Assembly: GCA_004565275.1 (NCBI GenBank)
Contig: SDOX01000008.1
Coordinates: 403,327 to 467,326, forward strand
Length of the DNA stretch: 64,000 nt
Direction: 5' to 3'
Source of the DNA: Nannochloropsis salina CCMP1776
Lineage: Eukaryota; Sar; Eustigmatophyceae; Eustigmatales; Monodopsidaceae
The notes under the pieces are model-generated. The model searched no databases. It was not told the DNA's origin and saw nothing but the letters and a program-made list of their open reading frames with translations. Positions 21,501 to 30,985 of this stretch are shown here, piece by piece. Every line of letters begins with the position of its first letter. Position 1 is the first letter of the stretch. The translations under genes and the position numbers were made by a program.

Positions 21501-24500
21501 GCCTATCGACGTCAAGACTTGGCGGCGGGCGGAGAAGGATCTGCGCGTCTTGCAGCGAGCCATGCCACGCATCGAGTACTTGCATGACATGCTCTGGCAA
21601 CACGCCATGGCCAGGGAAGCGGCAGCAGGGGAGGGAGGAGGGGTGGAAGGGAGGGAGGGAGATCCATCAAGAGCAGCGGGCTCAGGCCTGGGCGAGGGGA
21701 TGGGGCCAACCGACCCGCCCACTGCCCCCAGGCCCCCTGTGGCCCCCGTGGACCTGTCGGCCTTCTTCGCCGAGATGCCGGTGGGGAAATATGTGAGGGT
21801 GTACGGCTTGGTCAGGGTAGCTTGGACCGGGGAAAAGGTGGAGCTGTTGCGGGAGCACGTGGCGGCGGGCGCCCGCATGCGCGAGCTTCCGCCCGTTTTG
21901 TTGGCGGCTTTCTTCCCGGAGGAGGCGGTCTCGGCGTGGGGTAAAATGCTGCAGGACATGCTGGATCATCTCAGGATTCTGGAAGTAGTGCTGGATGCGC
22001 CCCAAGGGACAGGCGCGGGCAGAGACGCTGCCGGCGTCGAGGGCTACCGAGGCAGTACCGGTCAGAGCAGGCAGTGGGCCGTGGTGGGGAAGGACACGTT
22101 CACGCGGGAGCTGCAGATCGATCTGAAGGCGGGGCCCGAGGAAGGGGGGGCGGGCGTCGGAATGAGGAGGGACGGCAGGGAAGAGGGAGAGGGTCTTGTC
22201 GGAGAGGGAGGGGCTCCGGACTGGTGCTCCTCGCGGCTTCCTTGGGCTCAGACTCTGGGGACGATCCACGTCAAGCTGGAATTGACGCTCGTGGCGAGCG
22301 TGGACACAAGTTGTCTTTCTCAGGCCCCGACGGGCTTGTCCTCTTCGAAGGAGGGGGATAAGGCTGTGTCAGGCGGGGGAGGGGCCCGGGAGGAGAGGGC
22401 AGACCAGGAGGAAGGCGAGGATGGCACGGGCTCTGGTGTGGAGGGGAAGCCCGCGCCAGGACCCAGGCCCCTCGAACCTCCCACGAGGCAACGGCGCAAG
22501 CTGAGCTTCGACTTGAGGCACGCGGAGGCTGGATTGCTCGACTTGAAGAGGTACTGGGAGACCCTGAGGACGCTGGCGTTAGGGGAGCGCCCGTCGCGGC
22601 AGGTCCTCCACGCGATCCAGACCGCCTCCCCTGTAGCCACTGGGTTCGACGCCGAGTCCGGCGGGGGAGGGGCGGGAAAGGAAGGCGGGCAAGACCGGGA
22701 TGGACCAGGCCTGCCTATCCTCGACGGCTCAGGTCGCAGGCCTTTGGCGGAGGAGAGGACCCGGTTCCGCCTCCCCGACGCCCTTCTCAGACTCTTACCG
22801 CACCTTACGCAGACGAAGGTGTGGGCGGAGAAGGCGCGCAATCTGACGAAGAAAAAATGGCCGCGGAGAGCGGGCCCCGCAGGGGCTCGGGCTGCCTTCG
22901 GCGCGTGTCTGGTCGCGGGGGCAGCGAAGGAAGAGGCGGAGGACGCAATGGATGTCAAGCGTGCCCGGCGGGGTACGTCGCGGTCCGAGGCTGGCAAGGC
23001 GGGGGGAGCGTCGGAGAACCGCGAGTGGGAAGCCGCGGCGCTGGCGGACGAGTTGCACGAAGCAGATGGGGAGGGGGAGGCTGACACGGAAGGAGAGGAG
23101 GTTGCTCCCCCGCCCATCCCCGCATTCATGCCTCCAGTGCCCTCGCCTGCTATGGCAACGAGCGCGGCCTCCTCCGTCCTGCCTTTGCCTCCGCGCGTGC
23201 CGGGCACTTTCACTGAGGCAGCACATGCCACGAGGGTGCCGGCGAAACGGAGGAAAACGGGAGACATGGGGGACGAGGAAGAGAGCTTCGGCCGCGCGGC
23301 TCCTCGGCGGGCCCGCGCTGGGTCTCTCGGCGATGGCTCACACTCTCTGAGGTCGGAGGAGCGGGAGGAAGAGACGGCGCCTGCTCGGCCCCCCTTGCTC
23401 GGCGATGAGTTCGACGAGGCGTTGATGGAGGCCTACGTGCGGCAGCGGGCCATGTACGGATCGAGGCTGGGCAGGAAACGGACGCCGGAGGTGCTGCTTG
23501 AGGTGGAGGAGCTGGTAGGAGAGCAGGGAGCGGAAGGGGCTCCTGGGGTCGACAACACGGATCGAGTCGCGGCAGACGGCAGGGGGCGGTTGTCTGCGGA
23601 CGGGGGGCGAGAGGGTGGGGGCAGGTGGGCGAAGGTCGGCCCCCCACGTGGCCGTCGGTTTCGGATGCAGTGGGAAGCGGTTGTCGAGAAGACGGGCCGG
23701 CCCCGTATGGCCTGTTTGCGGCGACTGGAGGCCTTGCTTCGAAGCTCAGAGACCGCCAGCCGGGTTTTGGCGAGGCTGCGTGCCGCCCAGCTGCAAGAGG
23801 CGGGGCAGGGGACGGAGAGGGGGGACCGCGAGGCCTGCTACGCCGCCATCCAGGACACGACTCCTTGCTTCGCGGCGACTCTGGTCAAGGTCAAGCAAGG
23901 ACTGGCGGTGGCGGGGGATCCGTCGCTTGTGCGTGCGCGGCGCAGGGCCTTGGCAGGGTTGCCGGCGGAGGCGATTCGGCGGAGTTTCCGGGAGTTGTGG
24001 GACGATGGCTGGTTGGTGGAGGAGAGTTGTCAGGTCCCAGGAGGGGGGGAAGAGAAGGCGGACTGGGTGCGGGAAGAGGACGGGGGGGAGGAGGACAGGA
24101 GAGCGGTGGAAGGAGAGAGGGCGAAGGGGGAGAGGAGAGCGGTGGAAGGAGAGAGGGCGAAGGGGGAGAGGAGTGGATGGGCGCGGGATCTGGGCCGGGG
24201 GGGGGCACAGCGAAGCGAACATTCCGCCAGCAGGGCACGCTCACGCTGTCGCGACGCTTCGATGACGCGATGATGAAAGGAGCGGCCCTGTATCCTCAAG
24301 GTTTCTTCCGGGCGCTCGGGTCCCCGCTTGTGGAGCGCACGAGTCAGGACGTGGGAACCTGGCCGTCGGGCGCGGTCTGTCGTTTGGTGGAGTCCTTCGG
24401 GCATGCCTTGCTGGGTCCGCATGGGCGGGACGGAGGGTGGAGGAGAGGGAGGACTGTCCCCCGGGCGCAGGACATAGGGGACAGCGGGGACTGGCCAGGC

Positions 24501-25700
24501 CGGCGGTTCTTGGACCTGGATATCGCGCCTCGTCAGCAGGGAGCCAGCCCCTTGCTGGGTCGAGGTTTCGTGACGGAGCCCCTCTCCCGGGTCTCTGTGA
24601 CGCTAGGAGGGCATGAGACCCTGGGGGTGGAGGAAGGAGCGACGGAGGAGCTGGAGGGAGCGGTGAACATTTTGATGTGGGGCCAGGAAACCTGGAGGCC
24701 GGCGGACGGAGAGGAAGGCGAGATGGAGGACCGGAGGGAGGAGCGGTTGCCCGAAGGGTTTGCGGAGCTGATATCTTTGATAGAGAAAGCCTCTGTGGAT
24801 GGGGTGTCTTTCCAGGACCTATGCCGCGACATGGCGTCGATACGGGCTGCGCTTCAGGAAGGGGTTGCGGGCTTGGATCACGAGGGCAAGCCAGACGATG
24901 GGATCGCCGAAAACCTCGTCCGACGTTGCCTGGACGAGGGCATCCGGCGCGGGCGTGTGCTGCGCGTGCCTTCCTTTTTTGGGCCGCGATTTGTCAGCCG
25001 GACACAGGCCACGCCCTGGATGATGGTTGCGGCTCCCGGGTCTGCCACAGAGGGGACTGTGGAGGACGCTGACGCTGTCTCCGCCTCTGGAACGGCTTCT
25101 ATTCCTGACCATTCTTCGAACCGTCGCCAGAAGGAAAGCTTCCCTGCCACCCGACTCGCTCTGCCTTGGTTGACGATTCCCGACGGTCAGCTGCACGTGT
25201 TTCTCCTCCTCCGGGCCCTCCGCTCTCTGATTGCCGCGATCCACACCCACCCCGGCATATCCTGGACCGCGGTCCGCTCCGACTATCTGCCCATGTTCTC
25301 CTTCTCGGAAGTCTTGCTGCTGCTGCGCGTGTGCGTGGCGGCACGGGTGGTGGAGTTGAAACGTGTGCGACAAGGCAGGCGTACGTCGCTGTGGGAAGAG
25401 GGGCGAAGACGGATGGTGGCGTGCCTGGGCCCCGACTGGAAGTATTTTGATGACCTACAGGCGCGACCGGAGCGATGCGACAGGAACGGGATGGGTGGCG
25501 ACAAGGAAGAAAGGGATGAAAGGGGAGAGGAGGACAGGGGGGAGCGAGACGTGCTGGTGGCCCTCCCCGGGGTGCAGAGCATGACGAGACTAGGCAGCTT
25601 GGAAGCGGCTATCCGCGCGGCAGGGCCCAAATCTGCGGTTTCGTCAGGTGACCATGGGCAGGAAGACAAGAACAGAGATGTTGGGTTGGAAGGGATGTAG
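18526..25700 (+). CDS. GTF3C1: TFIIIC large subunit, B-block binding (GTF3C1-like)
   Basis: Recognises the B box of tRNA genes and recruits TFIIIB for RNA polymerase III. Order and text follow human GTF3C1. Exon 1 (18526-18619) reads VVVKAALDHVSRRG. Exon 2 (from 18878) holds ALKAFLWRALRRQ, like EFLWRAL in human. The next coding segment ends at 19277 with LDAWDSVMVI and joins 19375 as ASEDHRLRALG, like IIVASQAMRYRAL. Further on are TFTGLRRRRMEMAHREVV with IDRKSVRRLLGDLEEQRVIR, MPRIEYLHDMLWQHAM, DLKRYWETLRTL, and a C-terminus with THPGISWTAVRSDYLPMFSF. Several winged-helix domains are implied. Between conserved blocks lie long Gly/Glu/Arg linkers encoded by purine runs. The reading frame changes near 21270 and 24190, presumably at introns, and the exact junctions there and at 19060-19190 are unresolved. 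Protein length would be near 2000 residues, like animal GTF3C1. Confidence 0.82.
20430..21440 (+). other. Extended polypurine tracts in the GTF3C1 coding strand
   Basis: Two dense G/A runs, about 20440-20660 and 21262-21440, are almost free of C and T on the plus strand. They encode Gly/Glu/Arg linkers or include a small purine-rich intron. Such mirror-like purine tracts can form triplex or R-loop structures. Here they also hide the splice sites. Confidence 0.7.
24097..24168 (+). repeat. 36-bp tandem repeat, two exact copies, in GTF3C1
   Basis: Two identical 36-bp units, purine-rich, are arranged head to tail. Read in the upstream coding frame they encode RRAVEGERAKGE twice, so the repeat neither shifts the frame nor introduces a stop. 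It lies just before the point where the frame of the gene changes, so it may be coding linker or part of an intron. Confidence 0.9.
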
Positions 25701-25997
25701 GTACATACGCAAGCGGGCGAAATTTGTGCATCAAGTTGTACATATGCGCGCAGGTAGAAAAGACGCCAGTGTTTTTGATAAAAGCATCTCTGTATCGAAG
25801 GTATCGAGACCCATGTAAAAAGACGAAAATCTAACAAAGAGACAGGTCTGAGTGTCCCGTAATCCACGTTATTTCTGTTTGTAGAATCTGTCATGAAATT
25901 ATTGTCTAGATATGCACATTTGCATGCTTGTTGACTCCAAGCACGGCAATACTTTCCCGTGCGAATAGCGCAGCTTCAGAATTCACGTCTCTACTCA

Positions 25998-26684
25998 TCA
26001 CCTGCGCTGGAAGAGACGAGCTACTTGGCTAAAGGCCATGGAGGCCAAGAAGCAGGAGAGAAGCGGGGCGGAGACCACGACATTTCCGCTATTGTAGTAT
26101 ATGTCGCCCGGCAAATGGCCCAAGACGAGGGGTGGACCGCGCAAGACAAAGCGGTAGGTGGCTGCAGTTATTATCAGGATCGATACGTATGCCAAAGGTT
26201 TGCGCATAGGCGGGTGGGTGTAGCGTGTGATGAGATTTTGACCCGCCGAGGGCAAAGACGCCCAAACTTTATCTAGCACCGCGTCCAAACCGTTCATGAA
26301 TCGGCCCGAAACGTGTTGTGGCGACCATGGTGGGGCTGTGGCCGCCGCAGCACGGTGTGCTGAAGCTCGTCGAGTGTCCGTGCGCGCTTGGCCTGCCAAG
26401 GCGGAGTTGAGAAGCCCTCTAATGTCCGCATTTTCTGGAAGTAAGCGACTGCTGATACTCAGAAACCGAGCCGCGCGGTCGTAATCACCCCGTCGCAAGG
26501 CGTCCACTCCCAATGCCTTTGCCCGTAGTGCCTCTTCCTCGTTCACAGCAGCAGTTGCTGCTGGGGGGGATGTTTCTGATGCGGGGGCTGGCCATGTTCC
26601 TTCGTATGTTGTGGGGGCTGATGCTGGAGTTGATGAGGCGTTGTCCGTGGTGACCCCATCCCCGTGCACCTGGCGGCGTCTCAT
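25998..26684 (-). CDS. Small membrane protein with DNAJB12-like N-terminal helices, no J domain
   Basis: A single exon encodes 228 residues, starting at the ATG for MRRRQVHGDG. An Ala/Thr/Pro-rich stretch is followed by an alpha-helical pair around residues 45-90 (ALGVDALRRGDYDRAARFLS, then LLPENADIRGLL). This resembles the N-terminus of ER membrane J-proteins DNAJB12/14, where it precedes the J domain. No HPD motif or J domain follows. Instead there are two hydrophobic segments near the C-terminus: PLAYVSILIITAATYRFVL, and VVVSAPLLSCFLASMAF followed by a basic tail. It is therefore probably a two-span membrane protein, perhaps of the ER. The similarity is short, so function is unassigned. 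The gene converges on GTF3C1 across a 297-bp gap. Confidence 0.6.
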   Translation of the reverse strand: MRRRQVHGDGVTTDNASSTPASAPTTYEGTWPAPASETSPPAATAAVNEEEALRAKALGVDALRRGDYDRAARFLSISSRLLPENADIRGLLNSALAGQARTDTRRASAHRAAAATAPPWSPQHVSGRFMNGLDAVLDKVWASLPSAGQNLITRYTHPPMRKPLAYVSILIITAATYRFVLRGPPLVLGHLPGDIYYNSGNVVVSAPLLSCFLASMAFSQVARLFQRR

Positions 26685-27063
26685 GATGGGACGCAATATT
26701 TCTGCGTCGAAGAAGGTGATGAAGAACAACTGATGGTCAATTAATGAAACTGGCTCGGGAGACTTTAAAAAACAAATGACTCAACACAAACGCACCACCG
26801 GGGCGCTAACCTCCCCGGGACCGCCGTCCACTTTGTGGCAAAAACTTAATATTCATATTATCAATATTCCGTGTTCTCTTTCAAAAGATAACGACTCCAC
26901 CACAATTAAGAGCGCATTGTGACTACCTTCTTGCAGTTTGCTTAAGTGCCTCAATCCTCCTCCTTCGCATGCCTATGCAACAGCCCTCCGAACGATAGTC
27001 AGTCCCCTGAAACGTCCTCCTCACGTCGAATCGTTCTCGCCCACCACACATCCCATTTTTAGG
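26685..27063. other. Intergenic region between two minus-strand genes
   Basis: Contains the 3' end of the plastid protein gene and the promoter of the DNAJB12-like gene. It is AT-rich around 26750-26930. No other feature was seen. Confidence 0.4.
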
Positions 27064-28118
27064 TTACTCGCTTGCCGCTGAAGCGGCAGCACCGCTTTTG
27101 TCTTTCTTTCCACCTTTCTTTTTCTTTCCGCCCCCCGCAGGAGGGGGTGTTGGCGTAGTGGGCGCGGGCTCCTCCAACTTAAGACTGAAAGTCTCTTGCA
27201 CCTTGTTCGATACGCTGTCTTTGAACTGTAAGGGTAACGGACAGAAAGGCGTGAGAGCCACGGTGTTCACGACGCCTGGCTCGTTGGTTTACTCCCAACA
27301 CTGTATTCCTCCTCATCCGCGTCCCTCCAGCACCGCGTACCTTATCAAAGAGGCTCTTGGACATGTCCTTGGTGACCACTGTCGGCTGCTGCGTCTTACC
27401 GAACTGTCGTTAAGGGAAGGGATGATCAATACGTATCAGCCCTTCTCGCTCCTACCAGTCGTATGGTCCTGTCTCTTTCCCAGTGTACTCGCACCACCCA
27501 CGGAGACAATTTCTCTCGCTTTATCCACCTCCATCATTTTTCACACACCTTGTCCTGAAGAGGTTTGTACAATATCTTAAACCCCCAAATGATTTGATCC
27601 CTGGGCGCGTTCTTTAGGGTGGCGTGCATGGCTTGACCCTGTTCCCGAAGCCGCCTCTCGTTGTCAAAGATGGCCTTGGACACAGCCGTCTCTACCTGCG
27701 CCTTGTATACGCCCTTGAACATGTTGGCAGCAATGCCCTCTTGCAACGACGCGTCCACCACGCCTTTGGCTACGTTGTCAGCCTTGAAAGCCGCCACGGG
27801 CATCCACAACCCCTTCATCTTCTGCGTGGCCGCAAACACTTGGAACACGGGCGTTGTCTCAATTTCGGCATTGAACTCAGCCATCGCTCGTTGCCTCTCC
27901 ATTAAGTCTCGTTTCGCTTGTTTTCGTCCAAATTCAGGTCCCGACCCCTTGGCCTGTAAAGGCTTTAAACCCGAATTCTCAGGGGGCCCCCGGGGGGCCC
28001 CAGGGTGTTGCTGCTTCCTCACCTGAATGGACGAAGGGGCGGCTGGTCGTACGAAAGCATGCGTGACGGCCACGAGGAAGAGCAGTAGAGAACAGGCGAC
28101 GCCTCTTCTCATGGCCAT
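27064..28118 (-). CDS. Plastid-targeted protein of unknown function
   Basis: Exons 28118-27549, 27403-27341 and 27225-27064 join in phase to 264 residues. The N-terminus MAMRRGVACSLLLFLVAVTH is a signal peptide, and cutting before AFVRPAAPSS would leave the Phe-led motif that directs stramenopile proteins through the plastid membranes. A basic transit stretch rich in Pro and Gln follows. The mature part is mostly helical (AEFNAEIETTPVFQVFAATQ, FKILYKPLQDKFGKTQ, DMSKSLFDKFKDSVSNKVQE). It ends in a Pro/Thr linker and a Lys-rich tail, GGGKKKKGGKKDKSG. I do not recognise the family. The donor at 27548 reads GTGTGTG and overlaps an in-frame stop, so without splicing the protein would end at KVCEK. 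Confidence 0.72.
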
Positions 28119-28511
28119 ACTCGAAAATAATTGCTCCTGTGCGCCAAAAAAGGGGAGATGGTTGAGGTATCGTGTCAGGTCGTCAGGGGAGTGGAGGCTG
28201 GCGTGGAGCAAAAACGACACGCACCACTGGATGCCTCCTGTCAGTGACAACCACAATCCACCATCGCGGCCATGACCCACGAATTTCACACGCTACGCTC
28301 TTCCTCCTCGCATTCATACCACTGGCTGCACCCACGTTGTGCAGTGAGGTCATGGGGCGCAGGCACTGGAACAGAAGGCCCAGTCCCCCGGCAAGATACC
28401 TCTCTCGCCTCCCCTTGCCACGGGCTCCGCTCGCTCGATTTGGTTTCCTTCAATTGAAGCCGGCCATGTCTGGTCTCTTACACGGCATTCCCATACACAC
28501 CACTGCACAGG
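28119..28511. promoter_or_regulatory. Divergent upstream region of two plastid-protein genes
   Basis: A 393-bp gap separates two divergent genes whose products both carry plastid-type presequences. This could allow joint control. The rightward gene start follows a CACAG that may end a 5'-UTR intron. No named element was recognised. Confidence 0.4.
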
Positions 28512-30671
28512 ATGGTGTCGTCCAAAGCGACGACATCGAACCCGCGTGGATGGGCAAAAAGAAAATCTTCAGACTGCCCCTCCCACCTCTTCCGCGCTGC
28601 AGCAACAGCCGCTGCTACTTGCCTGCTGTGGGCCAATCACGCTTCCGGCTTTGTAATGCCCCCCCACACTCAAGTTCACACGATCTCACCATTGAGGCAA
28701 AAGAGCTCTGCCTCGACGGCAACGGTCGTCGGTGGGGACAGGGGAGGAGCACCGGGCGGTATACAGAGGCAGCGTCTGAGGGACGGGACGGGTGTCCATG
28801 TATATGGCAACGGAGGGGGAAAGCGGGGCGGAAGCAGTAATGGAGGAGGGGACAAGGGTGCGTCGAGGAAAGACGATTTCCTCGCGCCCGATTTCGACCT
28901 AGAGGAGTTGCTGAGGGAGGAGGGGGAAGAAAGCTCGTGGGAGCCGCGGAGGGAGCGGCCGGATCCCCCCTCGCGTCGAAGGCATCCAGGGTCCGGTCCG
29001 GAGGCGAGGGGGAGAGGCGCATACATGGGAGGCAATGCAGGCGGCCATTCGGCGCCGGAGTCGTCGCGCCGGCCATCGCCACGGGTCGAGCGGGAGGAAC
29101 GGGGGGAGCGAGGGCCTCGAGAGATAAGCGGGGAGGAGTACCGGCAGCAGCGACGCTTCGAGGGAGGGCGGCGTCGGCCTGCGCATCGACCGCAGGGAGG
29201 ACCGGGACAGCGGACGCCAATGTGGAACCGGCGGGGGGCAGAAGAGGAACATGGGTGGGAAGGAGAGGAAGGGAGGGAGGGAGGGAGGGAGGGGGGGAGG
29301 GAGGATGTGATGGGGGCCGACGAGGGGGAAAAGGAGGTGGAACCGACGGAGTACTACGAAGAACGCTTTCGGGAGGGGGGCCTGCGGACCGAGGCTGATG
29401 AGGGTGGCTTGGATGAGGAGAGGGCCGCGCGCCTGGCGGACACCTTCTTCTTCAGCCGGAAGACCTTCGAGGAGATCGGCGCCTCGCCCGAGGCCCGGGC
29501 CGCCCTGGGGTCCATGGGCATCGCCCGCCCTTCCAAGGTCCAGACCATTGCCTACCCGCACATTCTACAGGGATCCTCCTGCATTATCGCCGAGCAGACG
29601 GGCTCGGGGAAGACCCTGGCCTACCTCCTCCCCCTCTTGCAGCGACTCCGGGGGCTGGAGGGGGGAGGGGAGGGCGAGGGCGGCTTGGGTCGCGCCCCTC
29701 CCAAGTCGCCCCGCGTGGTCGTCCTTGCCCCCACCGCGGAGCTGGCGGCACAGGTTGCCTCTGTGGCCCGGGCCCTGACCCGGCACATGCCGTTGCGGGT
29801 GTGCTGTGTGACGGGAGGGAAGAATCCGCGGACGCAGGGGGAGATGCTCAAGCAGGGCGTGGACGTCCTGATCGGGACGCCAGGACGGGTCCAGTACCTG
29901 TTGGAAGAGAATAAGGTGCTTTTGGGGGAGATGCAGGCCTTGGTATTGGACGAGGTGGACGTGATGTTCCTGGACGACTCCTTCGACCTGGCCGTGATTG
30001 GGGGGGCCGCCCCCGCGCACACCCAGTTCCTCTTCGTCACAGCCACCCTGCCCGTGCCCGTGGCGGACCAGATCGCTCGAGAATTCCCGGGCGTGAAAAA
30101 GTTGTGGGGTCCAGGCCTGCACAAGATCGCGCCTCAAGTGGAGGAGGTTCTGGTGGATTGCTCCGGCCCCTGGGAGGAGGAGCGGAACGAGGAAACTGGC
30201 TTTGTCCGAAAACGGGACATGCTGGTCCAGAACCTGCTCAAGCACCCGGCGCCTCGCTCTTTGGTCTTTTGCAATTCTATTCCCACATGCCGTAAGGTGG
30301 AAAATGCGTTGCGCCGGGCGGATCGACAGGAAAAGCGATGGCAGGTTCTTGCTTACCATTCTGCTGTCAATCCTCAGGACCGGCAAAAAAACTTGGACAT
30401 CTTTTCGTCACGTGTCGAGAGGCCTCTGATAATGGTGTGCACTGATCGAACGTCCCGTGGTGTAGATTTCGATACGGCTGACGTACAGCACGTCGTGCTC
30501 TTCGACTTCCCTCGAGACCCGTCAGAGTACGTACGGCGGGTAGGGAGGACCGGAAGAGCGGGCAGGGTGGGAAGAGTTACGGCATTGGTATTGGGGAGGC
30601 AAGTGGGTTTGGCCAGATCGATCATGGAAGGAAACAGTAAGGGGGCCCGGGTGCATCCTGTTCCGAATTAG
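28512..30671 (+). CDS. Plastid DEAD-box-family RNA helicase (DEVD variant)
   Basis: ATP-dependent RNA helicase, 719 residues in one exon. A hydrophobic N-terminal stretch followed by HASGFVMPPHTQ gives a bipartite plastid signal. Residues 60-290 are Gly/Arg/Glu-rich and probably disordered. The helicase core has the Q motif (RPSKVQ), motif I AEQTGSGKT, motif Ia APTAELAAQ, GG, Ib TPGRV, motif II VLDEVD in place of DEAD, motif III TAT, motif IV LVFCNS, motif V TDRTSRGVDF and motif VI YVRRVGRTGRAGR. Motifs Ia (PTAELA for PTRELA), II and VI (RRVGR for HRxGR) depart from consensus but keep the catalytic Asp-Glu and the arginine fingers. It is most like plant plastid helicases RH39/RH50, which act in rRNA processing; that role is inferred. 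Confidence 0.88.
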   Translation: MVSSKATTSNPRGWAKRKSSDCPSHLFRAAATAAATCLLWANHASGFVMPPHTQVHTISPLRQKSSASTATVVGGDRGGAPGGIQRQRLRDGTGVHVYGNGGGKRGGSSNGGGDKGASRKDDFLAPDFDLEELLREEGEESSWEPRRERPDPPSRRRHPGSGPEARGRGAYMGGNAGGHSAPESSRRPSPRVEREERGERGPREISGEEYRQQRRFEGGRRRPAHRPQGGPGQRTPMWNRRGAEEEHGWEGEEGREGGREGGREDVMGADEGEKEVEPTEYYEERFREGGLRTEADEGGLDEERAARLADTFFFSRKTFEEIGASPEARAALGSMGIARPSKVQTIAYPHILQGSSCIIAEQTGSGKTLAYLLPLLQRLRGLEGGGEGEGGLGRAPPKSPRVVVLAPTAELAAQVASVARALTRHMPLRVCCVTGGKNPRTQGEMLKQGVDVLIGTPGRVQYLLEENKVLLGEMQALVLDEVDVMFLDDSFDLAVIGGAAPAHTQFLFVTATLPVPVADQIAREFPGVKKLWGPGLHKIAPQVEEVLVDCSGPWEEERNEETGFVRKRDMLVQNLLKHPAPRSLVFCNSIPTCRKVENALRRADRQEKRWQVLAYHSAVNPQDRQKNLDIFSSRVERPLIMVCTDRTSRGVDFDTADVQHVVLFDFPRDPSEYVRRVGRTGRAGRVGRVTALVLGRQVGLARSIMEGNSKGARVHPVPN
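29270..29304 (+). repeat. (GGGA)n run inside the helicase coding region
   Basis: About eight GGGA or GGGG units encode a Gly-Arg-Glu-Gly linker (GREGGREGGRED). The run is prone to length variation. A change that is not a multiple of three would break the reading frame before the helicase core. Confidence 0.8.
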
Positions 30672-30985
30672 ATGTTGAAAAGCCGCAAGAAGAGGGAACA
30701 ACGGAGATGACACTGAGGATGGAGGGTTAAAAAGAGGTTTTGAAAGGGAGGCATATTCACGAAAGGTAAATAGCAACTCTGGTAGAGGTACCGAAAAGAA
30801 CAAAGTCTGACCGATTTGTAGATTGCCACAGTGCACATCTCTACGAAACTTTCGTTTCGTTCTGACACTCAGGAGTACGTTCCCGGGCATGGGCCGTGAC
30901 CTAACCTCCTCTCCTCGAGCGTTGACCCTCTCACCTTACCCTCCCACACACCAACATCACAGCATCTTCACACACTTGTAGGGCA
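30672..30985. other. Intergenic region between two plus-strand genes
   Basis: Holds the helicase 3' end and the promoter of the 1582-codon gene. Nothing else was recognised. Confidence 0.4.

Noticed and set aside
19473-21959. 828-codon open frame antisense to GTF3C1
   Set aside because: It is a Pro/Ser-rich shadow of the G/A-rich coding strand. The plus strand carries the conserved TFIIIC blocks.
22320-23267. 315-codon antisense open frame
   Set aside because: Same reason: low-complexity shadow of GTF3C1 coding sequence.
27534-27540. ATGA overlap between the end of one minus-strand frame and the start of another
   Set aside because: It looked like translational coupling of two small genes. 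The donor GTGTGTG at 27548 and in-phase acceptors at 27404 and 27226 make one continuous protein instead.
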